Shown: piece after piece, positions 1 to 6,180 of the stretch | Numbering within the stretch: position 1 is the first letter of the stretch | Layout: every line of letters begins with the position of its first letter | Origin: an uncultured Fusibacter sp. | GTDB lineage: Bacteria; Bacillota; Clostridia; Peptostreptococcales; Acidaminobacteraceae | Assembly (NCBI GenBank): GCA_937958285.1 | Contig: CALFXQ010000013.1 | Location: 1 to 10,549 of the forward strand | DNA length: 10,549 nt | Direction: 5' to 3' | Translations under genes and position numbers: made by a program | Notes under the pieces: generated by a model | Databases searched by the model: none | What the model was told of the DNA's origin: nothing | Seen by the model: the letters and a program-made list of their open reading frames with translations, nothing else

Positions 1-1360
1 CGCGAAACACATTGCCCTCTCTAATTGAAAACGGTTGCTCATCTAGCAAGGCCCGGTTCAATAGGTCCCACAAATCTTCCAAAGTATCGAAGGGCTCAAG
101 TAATTTTGACATCCCGGGGTCGTCGTGACCTTCTAAGAGATGCGCAAGGGATGGGAGTACTGCTAAAGAATCTCTTAGCGCTACACAATCTCGTCCGTTG
201 AGCGATCCAAAAACGCCCTTGGCCAACAAACGCTCAAGGTCGTAAACCTCATTCAAACACGCCCGCACATCTTCTCTTATAATCAGTTCCTCAAAGAGAA
301 ATTTAACCACATCGAGGCGTTCGTGTATGGCTTCTAAATCTAATAGCGGCTCTTCTATCCAGCGCTTTAAGAGTCTACCGCCCATTGCAGTCTTTGTGCG
401 GTCAAGCACCCACAGCAACGAACCGCGCTTGTCCTTTTGGCGCATGGTCTGGGTAAGCTCCAAATTGACGCGTGTAAAGTGATCGATAACCATTTGCTGC
501 CCAAACTCGTAGTGGTCTAGGCGTCTAAAATGGGTCAATTGTGATTTTTGAGTTTCTTCTAAGTATGCAAATAAGCCCCCTACTGCCATCACTTGAGCAG
601 GTGCATGATAAAGGCCTATACCTTCTAAATTCTGTACGGCATAGACGCGTTTTATTAGGTTTTCTGCGCTACTAAAAGAAAAATAACGGGCATCTTTAAA
701 GGTAAGCGTCGCGGAGATACGCTTGGCTGTCGTTTCTAAATCGGCAGCTATATCGAAGGATTCAGACAAAACGATTTCAGAAGGCGATAGGCGAATCACT
801 TCGTCGATCAATGCCAGCTTTTGATGGTGTTTAAAACGCGTTGTTCTCACAAGGCCCGTGGTGACATCGCCATATGCGAGCCCATAAGTGACATGCGGAC
901 CATCGAGCACTTCAATAATGGCCATCATAAAGTTGTTGCGCTTTTCTTCGAGCATATTGGGATCAATTACTGTTCCTGGAGTCACAATGCGCACCACTTC
1001 GCGTTTGACAATGCCCTTGGCAAGTGCAGGATCTTCCATTTGCTCACAAATTGCAACCTTAAAGCCACTATTGACGAGTTTTGCCACATAGCCATCCGCC
1101 GCATGATAAGGCACACCACAAAGTGGTGCCTGCTCGCCGCCACCGGCATTTCGTTTTGTGAGGGTTATCTCGAGTGCTGCACTTGCCTTTATTGCATCTT
1201 CGAAGAACATCTCATAAAAATCCCCAAGCCTAAAAAAGAGGATATAGTCTGGATATTCGGCTTTGATTTGATGATACTGGGCCATCATAGGTGTAAGAGG
1301 TACACCCGATGGGGCTTGTACGCCCGATTTTATTGTTGATTTTGGCATATTTTCAGTCAT
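1..1360 (-). CDS. mutS: DNA mismatch repair protein MutS (3' end cut off by window edge)
   Basis: MutS recognises base mismatches and small loops in newly replicated DNA and recruits MutL. About 453 N-terminal codons are present, roughly half of a typical protein of about 870 residues; the ATPase half lies beyond the left edge. The mismatch-contacting Phe-x-Glu motif is visible as GDFYEMFFEDA, with Phe48 and Glu50. It follows the family opening PLTPMMAQY (residues 21-29) and precedes LEITLTKR and CGVPYHA. The connector and lever domains follow, with GGRLLKRWIEEPL near residue 340. The ATG at 1358-1360 is preceded by AGGAG five bases upstream. The protein begins about 18 residues earlier than usual, but another ATG four codons in has no better site. 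It lies downstream of miaB on the same strand, a common Clostridia order (miaB, mutS, mutL), and has its own promoter. Identity is near certain from the translated sequence. Confidence 0.96.
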   Translation of the reverse strand, partial: MTENMPKSTIKSGVQAPSGVPLTPMMAQYHQIKAEYPDYILFFRLGDFYEMFFEDAIKASAALEITLTKRNAGGGEQAPLCGVPYHAADGYVAKLVNSGFKVAICEQMEDPALAKGIVKREVVRIVTPGTVIDPNMLEEKRNNFMMAIIEVLDGPHVTYGLAYGDVTTGLVRTTRFKHHQKLALIDEVIRLSPSEIVLSESFDIAADLETTAKRISATLTFKDARYFSFSSAENLIKRVYAVQNLEGIGLYHAPAQVMAVGGLFAYLEETQKSQLTHFRRLDHYEFGQQMVIDHFTRVNLELTQTMRQKDKRGSLLWVLDRTKTAMGGRLLKRWIEEPLLDLEAIHERLDVVKFLFEELIIREDVRACLNEVYDLERLLAKGVFGSLNGRDCVALRDSLAVLPSLAHLLEGHDDPGMSKLLEPFDTLEDLWDLLNRALLDEQPFSIREGNVFR

Positions 1361-1402
1361 CACGACTCCTGTAAATGTGTTTAGTAGGGTTGAAGCTTAT
1401 CT

Positions 1403-1411
1403 ATTATACCA
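1403..1411 (-). promoter_or_regulatory. mutS promoter, extended -10 type
   Basis: On the minus strand the sequence reads TGGTATAAT, a perfect -10 hexamer (1403-1408) with the extended TGn element (1409-1411). No good -35 hexamer lies 16-18 bases upstream, so this would be an extended -10 promoter. The predicted transcript start near 1396 gives a leader of about 36 bases with the AGGAG site. It indicates that mutS can be transcribed independently of miaB. Confidence 0.6.
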
Positions 1412-1435
1412 TTTTTAAGCACCATGAGCACTTAC

Positions 1436-1490
1436 AAAAACAAGAAACTTGACTACCGACATCGCTACAGCGCGCCTGAAGACAAGTTTC
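1436..1490 (-). terminator. possible weak terminator or attenuator after miaB
   Basis: About 35 bases past the miaB stop, the 8-bp arms GAAACTTG (1483-1490) and CAAGTTTC (1444-1451) form an inverted repeat. In the 31-base loop there is a second small hairpin, CGCT/AGCG, at 1463-1472. On the minus strand the outer stem is followed by TTGTTTTTG (1435-1443), a modest T-run. The long loop and AT-rich stem make it weaker than the other terminators in the window. It could reduce miaB readthrough into mutS. Confidence 0.35.
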
Positions 1491-1525
1491 AATAGATACC
1501 ATTTAATTAGTGCCTGTTGTAGTGC

Positions 1526-2953
1526 TTATTCTACCCTTTCGCCAACGAGGCTAAAATTCCTTGGTTGTGTAATGCACACCGTGATCAATTGTCCAATCAT
1601 ACTTTCGTCACCGCTAAAGTGCACCGTGCGATTGGTGCGCGTTCTGCCAATTACGTGACCTTCGTTTCTCGAGAATCCTTCTACGAGCACTTCCACCACT
1701 TCATCTTGCATGGCGAGATTTTTCTTTGCCACAATATCGTTAAGGGCCTTTAGCATGCGATCGAAACGTTCATGCTTGATCATTTCAGGCACATGATCTT
1801 CCATGGTCGCCGCCGGAGTGCCTTCGCGCTTAGAATAAATAAAGGTAAAGGCAGAGTCAAATTCCACCTCTTGAATAAGTGCGATTAGATCTTGAATATC
1901 ATCCTCTGTTTCACCTGGAAAGCCAATAATAATATCTGTGGACAGATTCACACCTGGTATTCTCGCCTTAATGCGCTTAATTAAATCTAGGTACTCCTGC
2001 CTTGTATAGTAGCGGTTCATCGCCTTTAGAAGTGCATCGCTACCCGCTTGCACTGGCAAGTGAATATATTCGCACAAACTGTCTAGTGTGGCTACTGCTT
2101 CAATTAATTCATCGGATATATCTTTTGGGTGCGGTGTCATAAAGCGCAAACGGCCAATACCAGGCAAAGCATCGATCGCCCTCAACAGGTCCACAAAAGA
2201 CATGCCCTCTAAAAGGTCCTTACCATATGAGTTGACATTTTGGCCAAGTAACGTAATTTCTTTAACGCCATCTTCTAGCAACATGGTGATTTCGCTCAAG
2301 ATATCATGAGGCAAGCGCGAGCGTTCCCTCCCCCTTGTATAGGGGACGATGCAGTAGGTGCAAAAGTTATCACAGCCATACATAATATTCACATACGCTT
2401 TTAACTGTTTCTTTCTGCTTACAGGAAGGCCTTCCACAATTTCTCGCTCTTTTTCCCATACATCGATTAACATGGCATCTGTTTCCATCGTCTTTTGAAA
2501 GAGCATTGGAAACGTGTGGAGATTATGTGTTCCAAACACTAAATCCACATGGCGATAACTGGATTTTATTTGGTCGACCACGTGCTGTTGCTGCATCATG
2601 CAGCCACAAACGGCAATTTTTAGATCTCGATTTTTCTCTTTAATTGGCTTTAATGCACCAAGGTTTCCGTAGACTTTAAACTCAGCATTTTCGCGAACAC
2701 AGCATGTATTGTAGATAATGAGTTGTGCGGTTTCAACAGTCGATGTTTCCTGATAACCCATCTGCATCAGCATTGCGCTCAATTTTTCTGAGTCGTGCTC
2801 ATTCATCTGACAACCATAGGTCTTAATGAGGTAAGCTGGCTTTTGCCCATGCTGTCTATAAAAATCGTCTGAAACTTGTCTAATGGCCTGGATATATAGC
2901 TGATTCTCTATGAGCACTTCAGAACTTGGCTCTAATGAGGGGGCACGCTTCAT
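1526..2953 (-). CDS. miaB: tRNA-2-methylthio-N6-dimethylallyladenosine synthase MiaB
   Basis: This radical-SAM methylthiotransferase converts i6A37 to ms2i6A37 in tRNAs that read codons starting with U. The 475-residue length is normal for Bacillota, which often carry an N-terminal extension of 30-40 residues as here. The N-terminal methylthiotransferase domain (about 40-150) shows the three auxiliary-cluster cysteines Cys48 (YGCQMNEHDSE), Cys84 (NTCCVRENAE) and Cys118 (VCGCMMQ). The radical-SAM CxxxCxxC is Cys194, Cys198 and Cys201 in YGCDNFCTYCIVPYTRGRE. The sequence STDIIIGFPGETEDD follows near 345, and a C-terminal TRAM domain begins near 410. These residues separate MiaB from the ribosomal relative RimO and from MtaB. 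The ATG is preceded by AGAAGGAG about six bases upstream and by a well-formed promoter. The next gene downstream is mutS. Confidence 0.96.
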   Translation of the reverse strand: MKRAPSLEPSSEVLIENQLYIQAIRQVSDDFYRQHGQKPAYLIKTYGCQMNEHDSEKLSAMLMQMGYQETSTVETAQLIIYNTCCVRENAEFKVYGNLGALKPIKEKNRDLKIAVCGCMMQQQHVVDQIKSSYRHVDLVFGTHNLHTFPMLFQKTMETDAMLIDVWEKEREIVEGLPVSRKKQLKAYVNIMYGCDNFCTYCIVPYTRGRERSRLPHDILSEITMLLEDGVKEITLLGQNVNSYGKDLLEGMSFVDLLRAIDALPGIGRLRFMTPHPKDISDELIEAVATLDSLCEYIHLPVQAGSDALLKAMNRYYTRQEYLDLIKRIKARIPGVNLSTDIIIGFPGETEDDIQDLIALIQEVEFDSAFTFIYSKREGTPAATMEDHVPEMIKHERFDRMLKALNDIVAKKNLAMQDEVVEVLVEGFSRNEGHVIGRTRTNRTVHFSGDESMIGQLITVCITQPRNFSLVGERVE

Positions 2954-3003
2954 ATTCGCTCCTTCTATTTCATGGTAATGGAAAAATGCATTCTCGACTT
3001 ATA

Positions 3004-3032
3004 ATTGTATCACGACAAGAACGGCCGAACAA
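3004..3032 (-). promoter_or_regulatory. miaB promoter
   Basis: The minus strand shows TTGTTC (3027-3032), a 17-base spacer, and TACAAT (3004-3009) preceded by TGA as an extended -10. The start of transcription would be near 2997, leaving a leader of about 45 bases before the miaB ATG. It is back to back with the promoter of the plus-strand iron-sulfur gene. Confidence 0.6.
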
Positions 3033-3060
3033 TATATAAAATAATTCATACTTTACATAG

Positions 3061-3090
3061 TTGACTAATTAGCTTTAATCATGTTACCCT
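3061..3090 (+). promoter_or_regulatory. promoter of the iron-sulfur membrane protein gene
   Basis: TTGACT (3061-3066) is followed after 18 bases by TACCCT (3085-3090), which has TG one base before it. A second reading is TTTACA (3052-3057), 16 bases, TTTAAT (3074-3079). In the first reading the -10 lies inside the G/C dyad; in the second the dyad covers the transcript start. Either arrangement suits repression by a protein bound to the dyad. Which one is used cannot be decided from sequence. Confidence 0.45.
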
Positions 3091-3107
3091 ATCCCAGGGG
3101 GTAAGGG
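3084..3107 (+). promoter_or_regulatory. G/C-rich dyad, probable operator
   Basis: TTACCC (3084-3089) and GGGTAA (3099-3104) are a perfect inverted repeat with a 9-base centre. A second dyad, CCCT (3087-3090) with AGGG (3104-3107), overlaps it with its centre shifted three bases. G-runs flanked by TA on each arm resemble operators of the CsoR/RcnR/FrmR/CstR family, whose members sense copper, nickel or cobalt, formaldehyde, or persulfides. That assignment is inference; no gene for such a regulator is in the window. Confidence 0.5.
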
Positions 3108-3154
3108 AACAACGCAAAATTAACCAAATACATATTCATGGAGGCAATCAAATC

Positions 3155-3769
3155 ATGCAAACACATAAGTACTATAAAGAAAACCCTAAAAAATTAGAGC
3201 TGCATGCAAATTCTAAGCAATATGCAGGGACAATAAAAAACTTCAAGGCTAAATCAAAAACACCTATGTCTTGGACATGGGTGCTGATGATTATCTTTTT
3301 AACTTTAGGCATACTCGATACCCGTTTTGGCCTGTTGGGCATAGCATGCATGACCGCACCTTTATACCATGTGTTTAAAGGCGAAGGGAAGGTTCATTGT
3401 AGAAAGTACTGTCCGCGAGGGTCTTTGCTAGCACGACTCCTTGAAAACATTAGTTTAAACAAGCAACTGCCTCATTTTTTTACGACTAAAAAGTTTAAAA
3501 ACACCTTGCTCGTGCTCATGCTCTCAGTTTTCTCTATAGCGATGACACATGCTGCACCATCTCTAGAACATATGGCCTATGCGATGTTTAGATTTATGAC
3601 AATGTCTTTGATCATTGGCATCATTATGGGCGTAATTTTTAAGCCACGCAGTTGGTGCGTGGTATGTCCTATGGGCTATGGCGCAGGTCTTATCGATACG
3701 CAGCTCAAATTAAAGCAAACACCTCACTTAAAAGGTGACCCCCTTGCCATAAAACGCGAGAATTTTTAA
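3155..3769 (+). CDS. small membrane protein with 4Fe-4S-type cysteine motifs (NapH-like)
   Basis: The 204-residue product resembles the core of NapH/NosR/RdxA-type membrane polyferredoxins (COG0348), but the exact function is unknown. Hydrophobic segments lie at about 40-64, 116-134 and 145-163, so it should be an inner-membrane protein. Two cysteine motifs are present: Cys82-x3-Cys86-Pro (VHCRKYCPRGS) after the first segment, and Cys168-x2-Cys171-Pro (SWCVVCPMGYG) after the last. They are predicted to lie on the same membrane face and could bind one or two clusters. A fifth cysteine, Cys65, sits at the end of the first segment. The C-terminal two-cluster ferredoxin domain of larger relatives is missing. 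GGAGG lies 10 bases before the ATG. The gene appears monocistronic, with a G/C dyad at its promoter. An electron-transfer role is inferred from the family only. Confidence 0.75.
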   Translation: MQTHKYYKENPKKLELHANSKQYAGTIKNFKAKSKTPMSWTWVLMIIFLTLGILDTRFGLLGIACMTAPLYHVFKGEGKVHCRKYCPRGSLLARLLENISLNKQLPHFFTTKKFKNTLLVLMLSVFSIAMTHAAPSLEHMAYAMFRFMTMSLIIGIIMGVIFKPRSWCVVCPMGYGAGLIDTQLKLKQTPHLKGDPLAIKRENF

Positions 3770-3801
3770 TTGTAAAATCAGAAAGTTTCGTCAAGAGTGT
3801 G

Positions 3802-3830
3802 TTGCTAATCTCTCGCGTATCCGTTAAAAT
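3802..3830 (+). promoter_or_regulatory. promoter of the XRE regulator gene
   Basis: TTGCTA (3802-3807), a 17-base spacer and TAAAAT (3825-3830) form a good sigma-A type promoter. The predicted start near 3837 gives a very short leader with a GGGGGTG ribosome binding site (3844-3850), four bases before the ATG. It indicates transcription separate from the upstream iron-sulfur gene. Confidence 0.6.
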
Positions 3831-3854
3831 AAGAGGTGATTACGGGGGTGCCTC

Positions 3855-4190
3855 ATGGGTTTTTGCGAACGACTCAGACAACTACGCCAAATGAAACATA
3901 TGACATTAGATGAACTCGCGATTCAGCTTGAGACAACAAAAACCACGCTCTCGCGATACGAAAACAATAAACGCGTGCCAGATGCAGAGTTTGTTGTAAA
4001 AGTTGCGCTTTACTTTAAAGTTTCATCTGATTATTTACTACAATTATCCAATCATCCCACAAAGATAGACGACCTTTTAATTAAGCGGCATTACTATGTA
4101 GATGGCTTAAGCGATCGAGATTATAAAACATTAGAACTCTTTATCGAAGATTTGCAGCACAAGGCTAAATCAGCATCAAAAAAGCCATAG
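3855..4190 (+). CDS. XRE-family helix-turn-helix transcriptional regulator
   Basis: The 111-residue product carries a Cro/C1-type helix-turn-helix at about residues 6-62. Family hallmarks are LRQLRQMKHMTLDELA (8-23), TTKTTLSRYENNKRVPD (27-43) and the closing VSSDYLLQLS (57-66). The rest (about 70-111) is a charged region with a likely helix, DRDYKTLELFIEDLQ, typical of short clostridial stand-alone regulators and perhaps used for dimerisation. No metal or ligand site is apparent. The start is set by GGGGGTG four bases upstream and by the promoter just before it. It lies alone between the iron-sulfur gene and the convergent padR/DUF2812 pair, and is closed by a strong terminator. Target genes cannot be inferred; autoregulation is common in the family. 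Confidence 0.88.
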   Translation: MGFCERLRQLRQMKHMTLDELAIQLETTKTTLSRYENNKRVPDAEFVVKVALYFKVSSDYLLQLSNHPTKIDDLLIKRHYYVDGLSDRDYKTLELFIEDLQHKAKSASKKP

Positions 4191-4252
4191 CGATCATCAA
4201 TTCGACTGTGTATATGTCGCTGTAAGATGTCATTGTCAAAATTAAAGTATGC

Positions 4253-4290
4253 GAGCACTGAGGCAATCAAGCTTCAGTGCTCTTTATTTT
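4253..4290 (+). terminator. rho-independent terminator of the XRE gene
   Basis: A 12-bp stem (4253-4264 with 4271-4282, one G-U pair) closes a six-base loop and is followed by TTTATTTT (4283-4290). The outer nine pairs, GAGCACTGA with TCAGTGCTC, are perfect. It lies between convergent genes. On the minus strand the inner pairing and T-run are poorer, so it serves mainly the plus-strand gene, though it may also stop DUF2812 transcripts. Confidence 0.85.
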
Positions 4291-4299
4291 AACTTCCCT

Positions 4300-4833
4300 T
4301 TACTTTAATGCGCGATTGGCCTTTAACAATTGAATCATATTTACAAATAAAAAGCATGCAATGGTTGCAGAAAGCATTGTAACAAAGGTGTTTAGCGGTG
4401 TACCCCTTTGAATCCACGCATTTTGAATAAAGCGAAACAGTGGTAGTGATAAAATAAGCATTGCAGCAGTAAGTTGCATATTGCGTTCATATTTCGCCTT
4501 AAGGCTGATTTTATTTACCTCGAAATCTGGCCGTGTGCCTTGATAGCGCTTCTGCCAGAGAAACCATTGGCCACTTTGATACACGAGCACCCACCCCACC
4601 GACGTTAGCCCATGAAAATATGCTTGAGTCGGGTGCGTTTGACAGTCGAGTGCATATCGCATCTTTTTAGACTCCGACCTTCTAAAGCTAAATGTGTAGA
4701 ATAAACGATTTACACCTTCAAGTTGCCAGCCTTGCAGTGCACTTTCTTCAAGAAAATCTTCTAGCTTATCACCTTGCCAAGAGAGCCAAAACTTAAAACG
4801 CCTACGTACATCTGATACATCCTTATTCAACAT
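4300..4833 (-). CDS. DUF2812 domain-containing membrane protein
   Basis: The product is 177 residues long. The N-terminal half is a DUF2812-type domain with the family pattern of aromatic residues: FKFWLSWQGDKLEDFLEE (13-30), then ALQGWQLEGVNRLFYTF (32-48) and GWVLVYQSGQWFLW (80-93). Two hydrophobic segments follow at about 119-137 and 148-169, so it is probably anchored in the membrane with the DUF2812 domain in the cytoplasm. The function of DUF2812 is unknown, but these genes characteristically sit directly behind a PadR regulator, as here. The ATG at 4831-4833 was chosen because AAAGGAGT lies seven bases upstream; a GTG 33 bases earlier has no such site. The start overlaps the end of padR by 11 bases, suggesting translational coupling. 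Confidence 0.82.
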   Translation of the reverse strand: MLNKDVSDVRRRFKFWLSWQGDKLEDFLEESALQGWQLEGVNRLFYTFSFRRSESKKMRYALDCQTHPTQAYFHGLTSVGWVLVYQSGQWFLWQKRYQGTRPDFEVNKISLKAKYERNMQLTAAMLILSLPLFRFIQNAWIQRGTPLNTFVTMLSATIACFLFVNMIQLLKANRALK

Positions 4834-5182
4834 ATTTTGACTCCTTTGTACGCCACAAGGTTTCATGTCGTGTCATTGCATGAATACGGCCTATCTCTAG
4901 AGAGAGTATATCTTCACCATGGGGTGTTATCTTATACGCTTTAATGCGGTCATCGACAAACACCAATTCTATTAAGCCATCTATAAGTAACTTTTGCAAG
5001 GTGCCATAAATAGTTCCGGAACCAAGGTTAATTCGCCCACTTGTCAGCTCATGCACATTGCGTTTAATGCCATAGCCATGTGTTGGGTCACTTAAAACTA
5101 ATAGCATATAAAAAGTGGTTTCGGTCATGGGAATATAACGCTTTGTAAGTCGATTAAAGCCTTTTGCACTTTGATCTAGCAT
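4823..5182 (-). CDS. PadR-family transcriptional regulator
   Basis: PadR proteins are winged-helix repressors, often of membrane or stress functions, that bind DNA as dimers. The 119-residue product has the PadR fold at about residues 18-95. Key motifs are IPMTETTFYMLLVL (17-30), HGYGIK (35-40), the recognition region LGSGTIYGTLQKLLIDGLI (53-71) and YKITPHGEDIL (83-93). The C-terminal helix is short, as in small PadR proteins (subfamily 2). The ATG at 5180-5182 has GGAGGG seven bases upstream; the frame stays open another 17 codons but runs into the promoter, so the longer version is unlikely. It is transcribed with the DUF2812 gene. The repeat block upstream ends on its -35 box, which suggests autoregulation or control by another factor. 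The inducing signal is unknown. Confidence 0.88.
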   Translation of the reverse strand: MLDQSAKGFNRLTKRYIPMTETTFYMLLVLSDPTHGYGIKRNVHELTSGRINLGSGTIYGTLQKLLIDGLIELVFVDDRIKAYKITPHGEDILSLEIGRIHAMTRHETLWRTKESKYVE

Positions 5183-5204
5183 AAGTGAGCCCTCCAATAT
5201 GCTC

Positions 5205-5233
5205 AAAATACCATGCAAGGCCATACATGTCAA
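5205..5233 (-). promoter_or_regulatory. padR-DUF2812 promoter
   Basis: The minus strand has a consensus TTGACA -35 (5228-5233), a 17-base spacer, and TATTTT (5205-5210) preceded by TGG as an extended -10. The transcript would start near 5198, just upstream of the GGAGGG site. The -35 box falls inside the first 19-bp repeat unit, so a protein on the repeats would meet RNA polymerase directly. Confidence 0.75.
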
Positions 5234-5297
5234 GTCGCGATATATATGTCACATCACGACATATATGTCGCGACTCGACCTATATGTCACACTCCGA
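5222..5297. repeat. four 19-bp tandem repeats containing an 18-bp inverted repeat
   Basis: Four consecutive 19-base units begin at 5222, 5241, 5260 and 5279. They share a core close to CATATATGTC followed by a looser half ending in CGA; a fragment CATAC begins a degenerate fifth unit at 5298. Superimposed on them, AGTCGCGATATATATGTC (5233-5250) and its near-complement at 5258-5275 form an inverted repeat with 17 of 18 positions matching and a 7-base centre. The 14-base perfect palindrome CGACATATATGTCG lies at 5257-5270. ATGT/ACAT inverted half-sites are typical of PadR operators, so PadR is the natural candidate to bind. The block lies between the cheR terminator and the padR promoter. Confidence 0.8.
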
Positions 5298-5314
5298 CAT
5301 ACGCTTCATTGATG

Positions 5315-5356
5315 AAAAGCAAAAGACTACCGCGTATTTACTCAATACGGGTAGTC
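5315..5356 (-). terminator. rho-independent terminator of cheR, possibly bidirectional
   Basis: GACTACC (5325-5331) pairs with GGTAGTC (5350-5356), and CGTATT (5333-5338) with AATACG (5344-5349), leaving one bulged G and a five-base loop. On the minus strand the stem is followed at once by TTTTGCTTTT (5315-5324). On the plus strand a T-run also follows a few bases later, but no plus-strand gene precedes it. Confidence 0.8.
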
Positions 5357-5382
5357 CACAATTTTTTAGGTTCAAAGTGCTA

Positions 5383-6156
5383 CTAATCCATGCGTCTGTA
5401 GAAAAAAGTCTTTAGTGCTTCAAAATTGTATTTTTTCGGCACAATAATTTGCTCTGTACTCCCTACAAACAAAATTCCGTTCTTAATGAGCGCCTTATTG
5501 AAATTATGATACATTTCTTCTTTTGCCTCTTCGGTAAAGTAGATCATCACATTTCGGCAAACGATAAGATCACAGCCTTGTGGATACGGATCAGATAGTA
5601 AATTCATCTGCTTGAACTCCACACACTGTTTAATCTCATCATTAATTTTATAAGCCTGTCCAATTTTCGTAAAATATTTGTCGAGAAAAGGCTTTGGCAC
5701 ACCTGCAACGGCCTTTTCAGTGTAGACGCCTGTCTTAGCTTTATTCAGGGCTTCTTTATCGATATCGACAGCTAGCACCTTAATATCTTTTAGCGGAAAG
5801 TGATTGCTCAGGGTCATTACCAATGTATAAGGTTCTTCGCCTGTAGAGCAAGCTGCGCTCCATACTTTTATGGTACGCTTGCCCTCCATTAGTTTTGGCA
5901 GCACATCGTCTTTTAAAATATCCCACTGATTCGCATTGCGATAGAACTCACTTACATTAATGGTGAGATAATTGATAAACTCATCAAATATATCTTTATT
6001 GCGATTTAATAAATCAAAATAACCCTCGTATGTAGACTCTCCATGGCGTTTTATCAGTGAATCAATACGTCGCTTCATTTGCCTCTCTTTATAAAGGGAG
6101 AGATCAATGCCCGTCTTTTTTAAGACTTTGGCTTTAAAGCCTTCATAATCATCCAT
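5383..6156 (-). CDS. cheR: CheR-type chemotaxis protein methyltransferase
   Basis: CheR uses S-adenosylmethionine to methylate glutamates of chemoreceptors during adaptation. The 257-residue length fits a minimal CheR with no added TPR or kinase domains. The N-terminal helical domain spans about 1-75, with LYKERQMKRRIDSLIKR (21-37) and TINVSEFYRN (65-74), a variant of the usual NVTEFFRD-like motif. The SAM-binding domain has WSAACSTGEEPYTLVM (99-114), the acidic loop AVDIDKEAL (129-137) and CRNVMIYFTEEAK (200-212). AAGGAG lies six bases before the ATG. No other chemotaxis gene is in the window. It follows rpsA after a hairpin, so it may be expressed partly by readthrough. Related methyltransferases outside chemotaxis exist, so the substrate is not certain. 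Confidence 0.9.
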   Translation of the reverse strand: MDDYEGFKAKVLKKTGIDLSLYKERQMKRRIDSLIKRHGESTYEGYFDLLNRNKDIFDEFINYLTINVSEFYRNANQWDILKDDVLPKLMEGKRTIKVWSAACSTGEEPYTLVMTLSNHFPLKDIKVLAVDIDKEALNKAKTGVYTEKAVAGVPKPFLDKYFTKIGQAYKINDEIKQCVEFKQMNLLSDPYPQGCDLIVCRNVMIYFTEEAKEEMYHNFNKALIKNGILFVGSTEQIIVPKKYNFEALKTFFYRRMD

Positions 6157-6180
6157 ATAAGACTCCTTGTCCTTATGAAA

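Noticed and set aside
821..1339. 172-codon open frame on the plus strand
   Set aside because: It is the antisense shadow of mutS, whose conserved MutS domains read through the same bases on the minus strand. The frame has no ribosome binding site and its protein looks like no known family.
3755..3817. Inverted repeat CGCGAGA (3755-3761) and TCTCGCG (3811-3817) as terminator or operator
   Set aside because: The arms are only 7 bp and 49 bases apart, there is no T-run at the right place, and one arm lies inside the coding region. Chance is a sufficient explanation.
4211..4220. TATATGTCGC downstream of the DUF2812 gene as a fifth distant repeat unit
   Set aside because: It matches ten bases of the padR-upstream repeats but lacks the rest of the unit and the 19-base spacing. 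A single AT-rich decamer match is weak evidence.
5222..5297. The 19-bp repeats as a small CRISPR array
   Set aside because: Units are adjacent without unique spacers, too short for CRISPR repeats, degenerate, and tied to a promoter. No cas gene is near.
5183..5415. 76-codon plus-strand frame over the repeat block
   Set aside because: It translates the repeats and a terminator hairpin, has no domain similarity, and runs into cheR on the opposite strand.
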